IMG/VR virus record: IMGVR_UViG_3300009593_000088
Location: 1-29,131 of that record
Direction: 5' to 3' (one strand)
Source: a virus
DNA: 29,131 nt
The translations under genes were made by a program, and so were the position numbers. Positions 6,946-13,983 of the stretch are shown here, piece after piece. The number at the start of each line of letters is the position of its first letter. The stretch's first letter is position 1. Under the pieces are notes generated by a model, which was not told where the DNA came from, did no database searches, and was given only the letters and a program-made list of their open reading frames with translations.

Positions 6946-7602
6946 TTAGTAATCCTTCACGATTGCTTTTGCTTTCACTCGATCATTTTCTTTTTCTTTC
7001 ATCTCTTCCCATACTAATTCTCTATCGTATGGGAATTGTGATCTGTTTCTTCTACCAGTCATAACAAAATCCTCAACAGGTAAAAGTATAGATGTATCCC
7101 ATTCTTCTGAATGTAGATCTAGGAAAAGACTTTCCACATGACTATTCAAGTATTTATGTATGATATTCCTAGGTATGTCAATCATACCTCGTTGTAATTT
7201 TTTCATTGCCTTAACTCTAGTTCTGTACTGTAGGTAATGAAAGTTTGCTGCATAGAATCCATCTTTATCTCTTTTGAATACATATGCAAGAGGAAATCTA
7301 TCATAGTAAGGCAACCATTTACTCTTTGCTTTGTACTCAAAAAAGTATAAGTGTCCTTGTCTTACCGTAGTTCTTAATTCATTACCATCCTGTTCAGCTT
7401 CATCATCATAAGAGTCTCTTTTTTCAGCAACAACTAAATTATCAGTTGTATAATCACCTGCTATACTATTTAAAGTATTTTTATACCAACTCAAGCTCCT
7501 TTGTTCAGTGCCAGCTTGGTCTTTTATCTTTTCAAATATTGTTTGGTAGGATGAAGTGTCTTCTGTACTTGATCCAAACCCTTTACCTGCGGTGCTTGGC
7601 AT
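6946..7602 (-). CDS. Conserved T4-type virion protein, PYYDRFPL motif (gp2-like?)
   Basis: This 218-residue protein lies between gp4 and gp48. The central block GHLYFFEYKAKSKWLPYYD, then RFPLAYVF, then GFYAANFHYLQYRTR (residues about 83-130) is a pattern seen in a conserved protein of many T4-type and jumbo phages. Some annotations call that protein a DNA end protector or structural protein. In T4, gp2 (DNA end protector) adjoins gp4, and the order here is similar, so a gp2-type head-completion role is possible but unproven. Basic and aromatic residues dominate, which fits DNA or virion contact. It overlaps the end of gp4 by 20 bases. I give no symbol because the family link is uncertain. Confidence 0.65.
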   Translation of the reverse strand: MPSTAGKGFGSSTEDTSSYQTIFEKIKDQAGTEQRSLSWYKNTLNSIAGDYTTDNLVVAEKRDSYDDEAEQDGNELRTTVRQGHLYFFEYKAKSKWLPYYDRFPLAYVFKRDKDGFYAANFHYLQYRTRVKAMKKLQRGMIDIPRNIIHKYLNSHVESLFLDLHSEEWDTSILLPVEDFVMTGRRNRSQFPYDRELVWEEMKEKENDRVKAKAIVKDY

Positions 7603-8044
7603 ACTTCTTGATTGCTAGGTGATCTTCAGTAAGAATTAAAAATTTCATCTGCCTGTCTTTACAGTAGTCTTCTGCAGCATCCCACTTGGCACGGTTTTTC
7701 ATGAATGTTAAAACGTCTCTTCTCCATGCAGTAGTCTTTCGTTTTGGTTTTTCGATTGGTCCTTTTACTTGTTTCTTTGGTTTTACTTCTATAATATACT
7801 TCTTCATACCAGCAGATTTAGTTCTTACTTTGATGTAGAAGTCAGGGTAATAACGGTGAGATCTCCCATCAATAGGGGACTTGTAAGGTATTACTACTTC
7901 CTCACTACCCCACTCAACTATAGTACTTGTATGGTCACAGAAGTGCATAAATTTTCTTTCCCATAATGACCTATAAATAATGTTGGTGGGATTACCTTTA
8001 TACTTACGTGGATTGTTTGGTTTGTAAGTTCCAGAGTATGACAT
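7583..8044 (-). CDS. gp4: Head completion protein gp4
   Basis: This 153-residue protein matches the T4-type head completion protein gp4 (gp50), which prepares filled heads for tail joining. It opens with YKPNNPRKYKGNPTNIIYRS and WERKFMHFCD. It then has a nuclease-like core: RSHRYYPDFYIKV and KYIIEVKPKKQ (about residues 62-111) look like the D...ExK strands of a PD-(D/E)XK/TnsA-type fold. Any nuclease activity is inference. It is the first gene of the minus-strand baseplate run and has a CTAAATAA late-promoter element 23 bases upstream. AAGG about 13 bases before the ATG may be its ribosome site. Confidence 0.85.
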   Translation of the reverse strand: MSYSGTYKPNNPRKYKGNPTNIIYRSLWERKFMHFCDHTSTIVEWGSEEVVIPYKSPIDGRSHRYYPDFYIKVRTKSAGMKKYIIEVKPKKQVKGPIEKPKRKTTAWRRDVLTFMKNRAKWDAAEDYCKDRQMKFLILTEDHLAIKKYAKHRR

Positions 8045-8067
8045 AATTATTATTAAACCTTCCGTTT

Positions 8068-8075
8068 TTATTTAG
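8068..8075 (-). promoter_or_regulatory. Late promoter for the gp4-gp53 run
   Basis: The minus strand reads CTAAATAA here, 23 bases before the gp4 ATG (8044). It matches the variant late element CTAAATAA also seen at 8862 on the plus strand and is related to T4 TATAAATA. Confidence 0.6.
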
Positions 8076-8076
8076 C

Positions 8077-8781
8077 GTGTCGATTAATACATTCATTAGT
8101 GCAATTGCCAAAGGTGGCAACATGGCCATGTCAAATGGCTATGATGTACAGTTCGAGATAACTAGTTCTTTTCGAAATTATCTAGATGAGTTTTTCCTAG
8201 GAGATCTTTATACAACTGATGCATCTAATCTTGGTGGCTTGGTTAAGTTACTTTGTGATGAAGCACAACTACCTAATACTCAAGCAGCAACAGGACAATT
8301 GCAAGGAAGATATCTTGGAGAGAACCAAGTCAGTTATCCTTATGCTAGATTTTTTACAGATTTTTCTTTATCATGGATGTGTGATGTAAATATGACACCA
8401 TTGAAGTTTGTGACAGCATGGCATAACTTTATATTTGATGGAGGAATGGTTCAAAATGGTCCAAAGAAAAATATTTCAGGATCTTTGACGGGAATTAAAG
8501 GTGAACGTCCCCATATATTTAATAGAGCAATTAGATTAAAATATCCTAATAAATATGCTGCTACAGTGAGAATTACAAAGACAGATCAAGGACCACAAGC
8601 ACCTAATCAGAGAGCAGGAATTTCATATATTATGGAAGAATGTTATCCATATTCAATTGATTCTGTGCCTTTATCTTATGGTACATCACAATTAACTAGA
8701 GTTTCAGCTAACTTTTATTATGCGAAGCATAGTGTGGTATATCAAGATCAAAGTGTATACCCTTCGAAGACCATTTTCTGA
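8077..8781 (+). CDS. Tail tube/tube-initiator-like protein (gp19/gp54 type)
   Basis: This 234-residue protein resembles the T4 gp19/gp54 tube-fold family. Features are ANLPNTQ-type sequence (here EAQLPNTQAATGQLQGRYLG), YPYARFFTDFSLSWMCD, then MTPLKFVTAWHNFIFDGG in the middle. The C-terminus has YPYSIDSVPLSYGTSQLTRV, the usual closing beta strands. It could be gp54, the tube initiator that works with gp48, or an additional tube-like protein; the length lies between T4 gp19 and gp54. The annotated start is GTG 8077, giving the N-terminus SINTFISAIAKGG. An internal ATG at 8122, preceded by AAAGGTGG, is an alternative. No clear late promoter or SD precedes the GTG. The gene diverges from gp4 with only 32 bases between them. 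Confidence 0.72.
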   Translation: MSINTFISAIAKGGNMAMSNGYDVQFEITSSFRNYLDEFFLGDLYTTDASNLGGLVKLLCDEAQLPNTQAATGQLQGRYLGENQVSYPYARFFTDFSLSWMCDVNMTPLKFVTAWHNFIFDGGMVQNGPKKNISGSLTGIKGERPHIFNRAIRLKYPNKYAATVRITKTDQGPQAPNQRAGISYIMEECYPYSIDSVPLSYGTSQLTRVSANFYYAKHSVVYQDQSVYPSKTIF

Positions 8782-8788
8782 ATATGCA

Positions 8789-8863
8789 CAGGGAAATTCG
8801 ACTTTTGATTCCCTGAATTCGGCAAAAAAATCTCCGATCAATTTTACCTCAAAAAGTCGAGCT
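8789..8863 (+). repeat. Structured intergenic element with 49-bp block, copy A
   Basis: The 112-base gap before gp26 holds three linked things. First, a hairpin CAGGGAA (8789-8795)/TTCCCTG (8809-8815). Second, an inverted repeat TCGACTTTTGA (8798-8808)/TCAAAAAGTCGA (8849-8860, one bulge), whose left arm is the loop of the first hairpin, so a pseudoknot is possible. Third, a 49-base block (8815-8863) that matches 36 of 49 positions with 19996-20044, ungapped. It ends with GTCGAGCT right at the late promoter. Confidence 0.75.
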
Positions 8864-8872
8864 AAATAAATA
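8862..8872 (+). promoter_or_regulatory. Late promoter upstream of gp26
   Basis: CTAAATAAATA ends 21 bases before the gp26 ATG (8894). It is the T4-type late element in the CTAAATA variant and abuts the repeated block. Confidence 0.7.
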
Positions 8873-8893
8873 TACGAATTGAAATAATTTTTA

Positions 8894-9607
8894 ATGGCAT
8901 TACCGAAATTAGGTGTACCCACCTATGAACTGATTTTACCTTCAACTGGAAAAACTGTTAAGTATAGACCTTTTCTTGTAAAAGAAGAGAAACTGCTTTT
9001 ACTTGCAATGGAATCAGGAGAAGAGAAGGAAATAATAACTGCTGTAAAAACACTTCTGAAGAATTGCATTACATCTAGACTAAAAGTAGATAATTTACCA
9101 TCATTTGATTTAGAATACATCTTTTTGAAGATACGTGCAGCATCTGTTGGTGAAGTAATTGAATTAACAGTTACATGTACTGATGATAATGAAACAACTA
9201 CTACAGCATCTATAGATATATCAGATATAGAAGTTGAGAAGTCTAAAGAGCATTCTAACAAGATTATGCTAGATGATAAAACAGGTATTGTGATGAAGTA
9301 TCCTAGTATCGATAGATTCATAGAATCACAATTTTTGAATAAAGATGTTAAAACTGAAGAGGTTTTTAACTTTATTTCAGATAATATTGATCAAATTTTT
9401 CAAGGTGATGAGGTATTTGATAAAACTACTACAACACCCAAAGAATTTCGTACATTTGTTGAAGGTTTGACTAGTAAACAGTTTGAAGCAATTCAAAAAT
9501 TTTATGAAACCATGCCTAAACTAACTCATTCATTTACAGTGATTAATCCAAATACTGAAGTTGAATGTAAGTACAATCTTGAGGGACTACAGAGTTTTTT
9601 CGCATAG
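8894..9607 (+). CDS. gp26: Baseplate hub/tail assembly protein gp26
   Basis: This 237-residue protein matches T4-type gp26 (T4_baseplate family, PF12322). It starts PKLGVPTYELILPSTGK and YRPFLVKEEKLLLLAME, and has the conserved DLEYIFLKIRAASVGE block (about residues 76-91). A C-terminal block, FTVINPNTEVECKYNLEG, follows. gp26 is needed for baseplate hub assembly in T4. Its place directly before tape-measure-like genes, and its -1 extension, suggest a tail assembly chaperone role similar to lambda gpG. The last codons run AGT TTT TTC GCA TAG: a slippery heptamer lies just before the stop (see the frameshift feature). A late promoter precedes the gene. Confidence 0.87.
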   Translation: MALPKLGVPTYELILPSTGKTVKYRPFLVKEEKLLLLAMESGEEKEIITAVKTLLKNCITSRLKVDNLPSFDLEYIFLKIRAASVGEVIELTVTCTDDNETTTTASIDISDIEVEKSKEHSNKIMLDDKTGIVMKYPSIDRFIESQFLNKDVKTEEVFNFISDNIDQIFQGDEVFDKTTTTPKEFRTFVEGLTSKQFEAIQKFYETMPKLTHSFTVINPNTEVECKYNLEGLQSFFA

Positions 9608-9635
9608 CGGTCTTCCAGAACAGTTTGGAAGGCTA
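9595..9635 (+). promoter_or_regulatory. Probable programmed -1 ribosomal frameshift signal
   Basis: T_TTT_TTC (9595-9601) is an X_XXY_YYZ slippery heptamer in the gp26 frame, two codons before the gp26 stop. A stem-loop follows: TAGC (9605-9608), bulge GGT, CTTCC (9612-9616), loop of 10, GGAAG (9627-9631), GCTA (9632-9635). Slippage by -1 enters the downstream frame at 9601, which stays open to 9789. Confidence 0.72.
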
Positions 9636-9789
9636 TTATAAGACTAACTTTGCTTTGATGCAGTACCATAAATATAGTTTGACTGAAATAGAAAATATGA
9701 TGCCCTGGGAACGAGAAGTATATCTTTCTCTTCTTGTTCAATATATTCAGGAAGAAAAGAAGAAAGCAGAGGCAGCTAAACAGAAATAA
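9601..9789 (+). CDS. gp51-like / tail assembly chaperone T-domain, read by -1 frameshift from gp26
   Basis: This frame encodes 62 residues from codon 9601 to the TAA at 9787-9789: RIAVFQNSLEGYYKTN, then FALMQYHKYSLTEIENMM, then PWEREVYLSLLVQYIQEEKK. The protein-like features (HKYSLTEIENMMPWE followed by amphipathic helix) resemble the T part of GT-type tail assembly chaperones and the small protein annotated as gp51 in cyanophages. There is no ATG or GTG before 9658. The previous stop in this frame is at 9580-9582; only TTG 9625 or ATA 9604 could start it, without a visible SD. Translation by -1 slippage from gp26 is therefore the best explanation and would give a 298-residue gp26 fusion. T4 gp51 itself is much longer, so the gp51 name is tentative. 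Its stop overlaps the next start as TAATG. Confidence 0.72.
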   Translation, partial: RIAVFQNSLEGYYKTNFALMQYHKYSLTEIENMMPWEREVYLSLLVQYIQEEKKKAEAAKQK

Positions 9790-11618
9790 TGGCTTTAGAA
9801 GAACAAGCAATCGAGATTCTGGATGAATCTGCATCAGATGCAGATAGTAGTTTGGTGGATCAGCTTGTAGAAGAGTTTCCTGCCCTTGCTGGTTCTTTAG
9901 TTAAGACTATTAATAGAAGAAACAATACTAGTTTAGAAATACCCAAGAAAGAGAGAGTTTCTAAAAATAAGATATTATTGGATATTACATCCACTTTATC
10001 AAAGATTAATGGGGAACTTATTATTGTTAATAGTAGGATACACGCACAAAATGATTTATTACGTGCAAATCTAGGACTTACTGCTAGTTCTGTAGGTAAT
10101 TTAGAATATAATGATAGTTTACTTACAAGTAAACTTGATTCAGTGCTTGAAGCATTGAAAATACAAAATGAATTTATGAGAGAGAGGGAGGAAGATCAAA
10201 CACGTGCAAATATAGAAGGTCGTGGTGAAGGAACTGATCCAGGTGCATTTTCAGAAGGATACAGTAAAGGGTATAAAAAAGGAAGTCCTATCAAAGAACT
10301 ATTATTAGAAAAAGTTCGTAATTATTTCACCACGAGAATATTGAAGTTTTTTACTAAAAAGGGTATGTTAAATATCCTTACTAATGTAAAGAGTAAATTG
10401 GGATGGAAGACTGCTGCTAAAGGATGGGATCATATTGCATTAAATCCAAAGCAAAATAAATTCATGAAACCTAGATGGTGGCAAGCAGTTGATGATTATA
10501 TGAAACCTATAACAAGACCATTAACTTCTAAAATTGATGACATTGCTAGTAGTGCATGGGGTAAAGGATTATTTCAAATGGTGACTGATCCTGGTAAATG
10601 GTTGCAGAATACTATGGGTAGCAAATGGATGGATAATATACCTATGGGAGGACTTGGAAAAAAATTAGCAAAACGTCTTCCTTTAATTACGGCAAGATTT
10701 AGTAGTAAGATGGTTCCTGTTGCTGGTGCTGCTATTTCATTTACTGAAGCAAATGAGAGAAGAAAAAATGGAGATATGTTTGGTGCTTGGTTAGCAGGTA
10801 TTGGAGGATCAGCTGATACAGCATCTTTGTTTACATCACCAGCAGCAGGAACAGGTGTTGGTGCTGCTGTACCTGCTGGATTACAGGCAGTATCAATGGG
10901 TGCAGATATTAGTTTATTAGTTTATGATATCTGGAATGCATTTACTCAACCATTGCAAGAACATGAGATGGAGCATGGTGGAGTAATACAAGCACCACCT
11001 ATATTAACACCAGCAGAAAAAGGTGCTGTGATAGGAGGTAATGGATCTTCAGATATAGGACATATAGTTAATGCTGCAGCGATGATTACAGATACATTTA
11101 AAGTCAATTTGAGTGGTACTAGTAAATTACGTAATGAATATCCCACAGATGGATCTACTGGTGTTGTGACACTAACTCCATTAGCAGGATCACAAATTGT
11201 TCGTGAAGATGATGCAAAATCAGAGGATTTCCAACTAGAAGATATTGCACCTACTAATGACAATAATGCTATTCGATCAAATGTATCTGGAGAATCTGGA
11301 GATAATGAAGAGTCTAAAGGAGAAGATGTTTTATTATCTAGTAATGAAAGTAAAATAGATCCAATAGATGGTATTGATGTGGCATCTAATAATAATGTTA
11401 ATATATCAAATATATCTTCTGTTACAGAAACTAATGATATATCAAATAATATTTCTTATGACGTAGATCCAGTAGGCAAAACTAAAATAATATTTGTCAC
11501 AAAAACTAACACAGTATCTGGTGGTAATAATGTTATTGCTACTGGTGGAGGAGACACTTATAACGTTAAAATATATCAAGGACATCATAAGTTGTCTAGG
11601 TTGATACTTGCTTCATAA
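9789..11618 (+). CDS. Tape-measure-like tail protein, 609 residues
   Basis: Its position right after the gp26/-1 extension pair and its make-up point to a tape measure or tail-internal protein (the role of T4 gp29). Residues 1-140 are largely helical with coiled-coil character (KLDSVLEALKIQNEFMRERE). Residues ~165-320 are basic and amphipathic. Residues ~328-385 form a long Ala/Gly-rich hydrophobic region (FGAWLAGIGGSADTAS, then GLQAVSMGADISLLVYDIW), as expected for a segment that may enter the host membrane. The rest is Asn/Ser-rich and low in complexity. A motif MEHGGVI at 394-400 recurs as FEHGGNI in the next gene. The length is close to that of T4 gp29 (590), but I cannot claim homology. 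It starts at TAATG, coupled to the upstream frame. Confidence 0.6.
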   Translation: MALEEQAIEILDESASDADSSLVDQLVEEFPALAGSLVKTINRRNNTSLEIPKKERVSKNKILLDITSTLSKINGELIIVNSRIHAQNDLLRANLGLTASSVGNLEYNDSLLTSKLDSVLEALKIQNEFMREREEDQTRANIEGRGEGTDPGAFSEGYSKGYKKGSPIKELLLEKVRNYFTTRILKFFTKKGMLNILTNVKSKLGWKTAAKGWDHIALNPKQNKFMKPRWWQAVDDYMKPITRPLTSKIDDIASSAWGKGLFQMVTDPGKWLQNTMGSKWMDNIPMGGLGKKLAKRLPLITARFSSKMVPVAGAAISFTEANERRKNGDMFGAWLAGIGGSADTASLFTSPAAGTGVGAAVPAGLQAVSMGADISLLVYDIWNAFTQPLQEHEMEHGGVIQAPPILTPAEKGAVIGGNGSSDIGHIVNAAAMITDTFKVNLSGTSKLRNEYPTDGSTGVVTLTPLAGSQIVREDDAKSEDFQLEDIAPTNDNNAIRSNVSGESGDNEESKGEDVLLSSNESKIDPIDGIDVASNNNVNISNISSVTETNDISNNISYDVDPVGKTKIIFVTKTNTVSGGNNVIATGGGDTYNVKIYQGHHKLSRLILAS

Positions 11619-11621
11619 ATA
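11614..11621 (+). promoter_or_regulatory. Late promoter with strong ribosome site
   Basis: CATAAATA overlaps the stop codon (11616-11618) of the upstream gene. A near-perfect SD, AAGGAGGT (11626-11633), lies 7 bases before the ATG at 11641. The 14-mer TTGCTTCATAAATA is repeated exactly before the gp5-type gene. Confidence 0.75.
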
Positions 11622-11640
11622 CGAGAAGGAGGTATAACTA

Positions 11641-13977
11641 ATGGCAGCATTTACAGAAGGATTTTCAAATGTATCAGGTGGAGAAGGTAAAGGGCCTGCA
11701 CACCTAGGTAGAGTCATTAGTATGGTTCTTGAAGCTCGTCAAATGGCATCAGACGAGAGGAGAGAAGCACAAAAAAAGTTATCAGAGCAAGCACCTGAAC
11801 TCAAGCTTGAAGATTTTGGTATAAACAAGGGGTATTTCTTTAAAAAAGCATTACAACATAATTTTGGTGGTGCTTTTTTAGACAGGAAGAAAGAGAATTT
11901 AAAGAAATTACTTTCTGCTAGAAGGATTTTAAAATCTAAAAAGAAAATATATGTTACTGCTAGAAATTTTTTAAAAGATCATACTAGATTTGGCAAGGTT
12001 GATGGTGCACGTGCTGCTAGTTTTAAGAAAAAGTTTAATTATAATGTGGAGGTTGAATCTCCTGCAGGATTGGAAGATTCATCTGCAAAGGTTGCTAAAG
12101 CAGCATCTGGAGGAGGTGGTGGTAGTAGATCAAGTACTAAACAAGACTTTTTAACAGCAGTAACTGAAATTGCAAAGTCATTACAAAGTACTGCACAGTC
12201 TATTAATAATGCTGTTGATAAGAATACTGGTATAGCAGCTGGTATTGTATCATCACAAAAGAATATTGTAGTTGAGATAAGTCAGAGAACAGATAGGGTA
12301 ACAGATAAACTAGAAGCAATAGCAGCAGCAGTTAATCAGCAAACTGAATTTTTAAAGAAAGCAAAAACAACTGCTAAAGCAGATAAAACAGAAGCAAAAG
12401 GTGAGTTAAAGAAACTTGATAGTGCATTTAATAATAGGTTTGATAACTTACGTACTAGAAAAGATGAAAGTCTGGAGACGAGTACTTCTGAAAATATTAC
12501 TAATCAATCTAGAAACGATACAACTCCACCAGATCCATGGGGTGATTTTGAGCATGGTGGTAATATACCTGCAGTAACTGAAATTAATGGACCTCGTACT
12601 GGATTTAAAACAACAACTCCAGATGGTGTTCCGTTCATTGGTCATGGTAGAGAGAAGATGGTAAGCTTGCCAGGAGGTGGAACTCAAATTATTCCAATGG
12701 ATAATTATGCAACTGATGGTATTCAAGGTAATGAAGTGACTCCTGGTGGTGATCTGATGGCAGAGAAGGGTATGAAGATACCACCACTACCACCATTTAA
12801 ATCATTAACTCCACTTTCTGGATTAGATTTATCTAAACCTTTCAAAACAGCTCCAACTACTACTAGTGGTAGTTCTGCTGGAGGTCAAGATATGCTAGAT
12901 GCAATGCAACTTCCATTTAGAGCAGTAGGAGCATCTTTATTAAAGGTAACAGGTGATGTAAGAAATAGACTTGGTGCAGTAAGTCCTGTTGCTGATGCAA
13001 AATTAAATAATATAACGAATGTTATTGCCAATGCTTTTGGTTTATCTTCAGAAGATGTAGCACCTACTAAAGCATCAGGTGAAGCAAATGCTAGGGTTAG
13101 AAAAACATTAGATGAAAAAGAAGATTCTAAAAAGGATCTTAAATGGTATCAGCTTGAAGCAATTAAGAATTTTATTGGTAATAAATGGAATCAAACTGGT
13201 AATCTTATCAATAGTACTAAAGAGGGTGGAAAAAACCTATTTAAGAATATGTTAGGTAGAAATAAAGAATTTAGTCAAAAAGAGATTGCTACTATATTCA
13301 TTAAGGAGTTTAAAAAACAAGGTTTGTCTGACATTGGTGCTCAATTAGCAACAGCAGAGTTTATGAGAGAGTCTAGTTTACTTCAATCAAATGTGCTGGG
13401 ATCACATATGGATGGGAATGAGAGAGCATGGGGTGCAGGTTCTTGGCAGTTGGATAGAGATGATGCATTATTTAAACATCTAAATGAAAAATATGGTATT
13501 ACTCCAGAGAATTTTGCAAATAGTGGTCAGAAGGGAATTAAAGGTCAAGCTTCTTTCATGTTGGAAGAGATGAGAAATAAAGAGTTGCTGACACTATTAA
13601 AGAAACCTTCTTTGAATGAAGAAGAGAAGACTAGAGTAAGACAATTGTTTAAAGAAGCATACTTTAGATATAACGAGTCTATACCTTTAGATAGATCAGA
13701 AGATGCATTTGGATCTATACTGAAATACATGGGTGATACATCTAGTCTTCATTCATCATCTAATAATGATCTTGCATCAAATAATTTCCTTGAATCATTT
13801 AAAAATGATTCTAATTCAGCAGTAGAAATTGTTAATCTTAATCTTGGTGAGGATGGTTCGCTTGCATCTTCTACAAGTTTTACTGATCAATTAAGTACTG
13901 GTGATGATACCTTGACAGCAGGGTCAACCTGGTCTTTAGGGATGGATACATATTGGCCACAGAAAATTCATGCTTAA
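11641..13977 (+). CDS. Tail-internal protein with lysozyme-like domain, 778 residues
   Basis: This large protein starts at an ATG with an excellent SD. The N-terminal ~140 residues are basic and helical. A glycine linker follows near residue 157, and a long helical/coiled-coil stretch follows from about 170 to 280 (VTDKLEAIAAAVNQQTEFLK). There is then a Gly/Pro-rich part with FEHGGNIPAV and FIGHGREKMVSLPGGGTQII. The C-terminal third (about 541-700) looks like a phage tail lysozyme/transglycosylase domain: an alpha-helical GLSDIGAQLATAEFMRESSL with candidate catalytic E573 or E577, then AWGAGSWQLDRDDALFKHL. Such domains cut peptidoglycan during DNA injection. As the gp5-type protein here lacks a visible lysozyme domain, this protein may supply that activity. 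It could equally be the tape measure. The domain call rests on motif pattern only. Confidence 0.62.
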   Translation: MAAFTEGFSNVSGGEGKGPAHLGRVISMVLEARQMASDERREAQKKLSEQAPELKLEDFGINKGYFFKKALQHNFGGAFLDRKKENLKKLLSARRILKSKKKIYVTARNFLKDHTRFGKVDGARAASFKKKFNYNVEVESPAGLEDSSAKVAKAASGGGGGSRSSTKQDFLTAVTEIAKSLQSTAQSINNAVDKNTGIAAGIVSSQKNIVVEISQRTDRVTDKLEAIAAAVNQQTEFLKKAKTTAKADKTEAKGELKKLDSAFNNRFDNLRTRKDESLETSTSENITNQSRNDTTPPDPWGDFEHGGNIPAVTEINGPRTGFKTTTPDGVPFIGHGREKMVSLPGGGTQIIPMDNYATDGIQGNEVTPGGDLMAEKGMKIPPLPPFKSLTPLSGLDLSKPFKTAPTTTSGSSAGGQDMLDAMQLPFRAVGASLLKVTGDVRNRLGAVSPVADAKLNNITNVIANAFGLSSEDVAPTKASGEANARVRKTLDEKEDSKKDLKWYQLEAIKNFIGNKWNQTGNLINSTKEGGKNLFKNMLGRNKEFSQKEIATIFIKEFKKQGLSDIGAQLATAEFMRESSLLQSNVLGSHMDGNERAWGAGSWQLDRDDALFKHLNEKYGITPENFANSGQKGIKGQASFMLEEMRNKELLTLLKKPSLNEEEKTRVRQLFKEAYFRYNESIPLDRSEDAFGSILKYMGDTSSLHSSSNNDLASNNFLESFKNDSNSAVEIVNLNLGEDGSLASSTSFTDQLSTGDDTLTAGSTWSLGMDTYWPQKIHA

Positions 13978-13983
13978 TTCCTA

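Noticed and set aside
9667-9673. ATAAATA inside the -1 extension of gp26
   Set aside because: It matches a late promoter core but lies about 115 bases before the next start and encodes the conserved HKYS residues, so the coding explanation is enough.
12448-12726. 92-codon minus-strand ORF within the 778-residue tail gene
   Set aside because: It overlaps a clear coding frame and has biased composition expected for an antisense frame.
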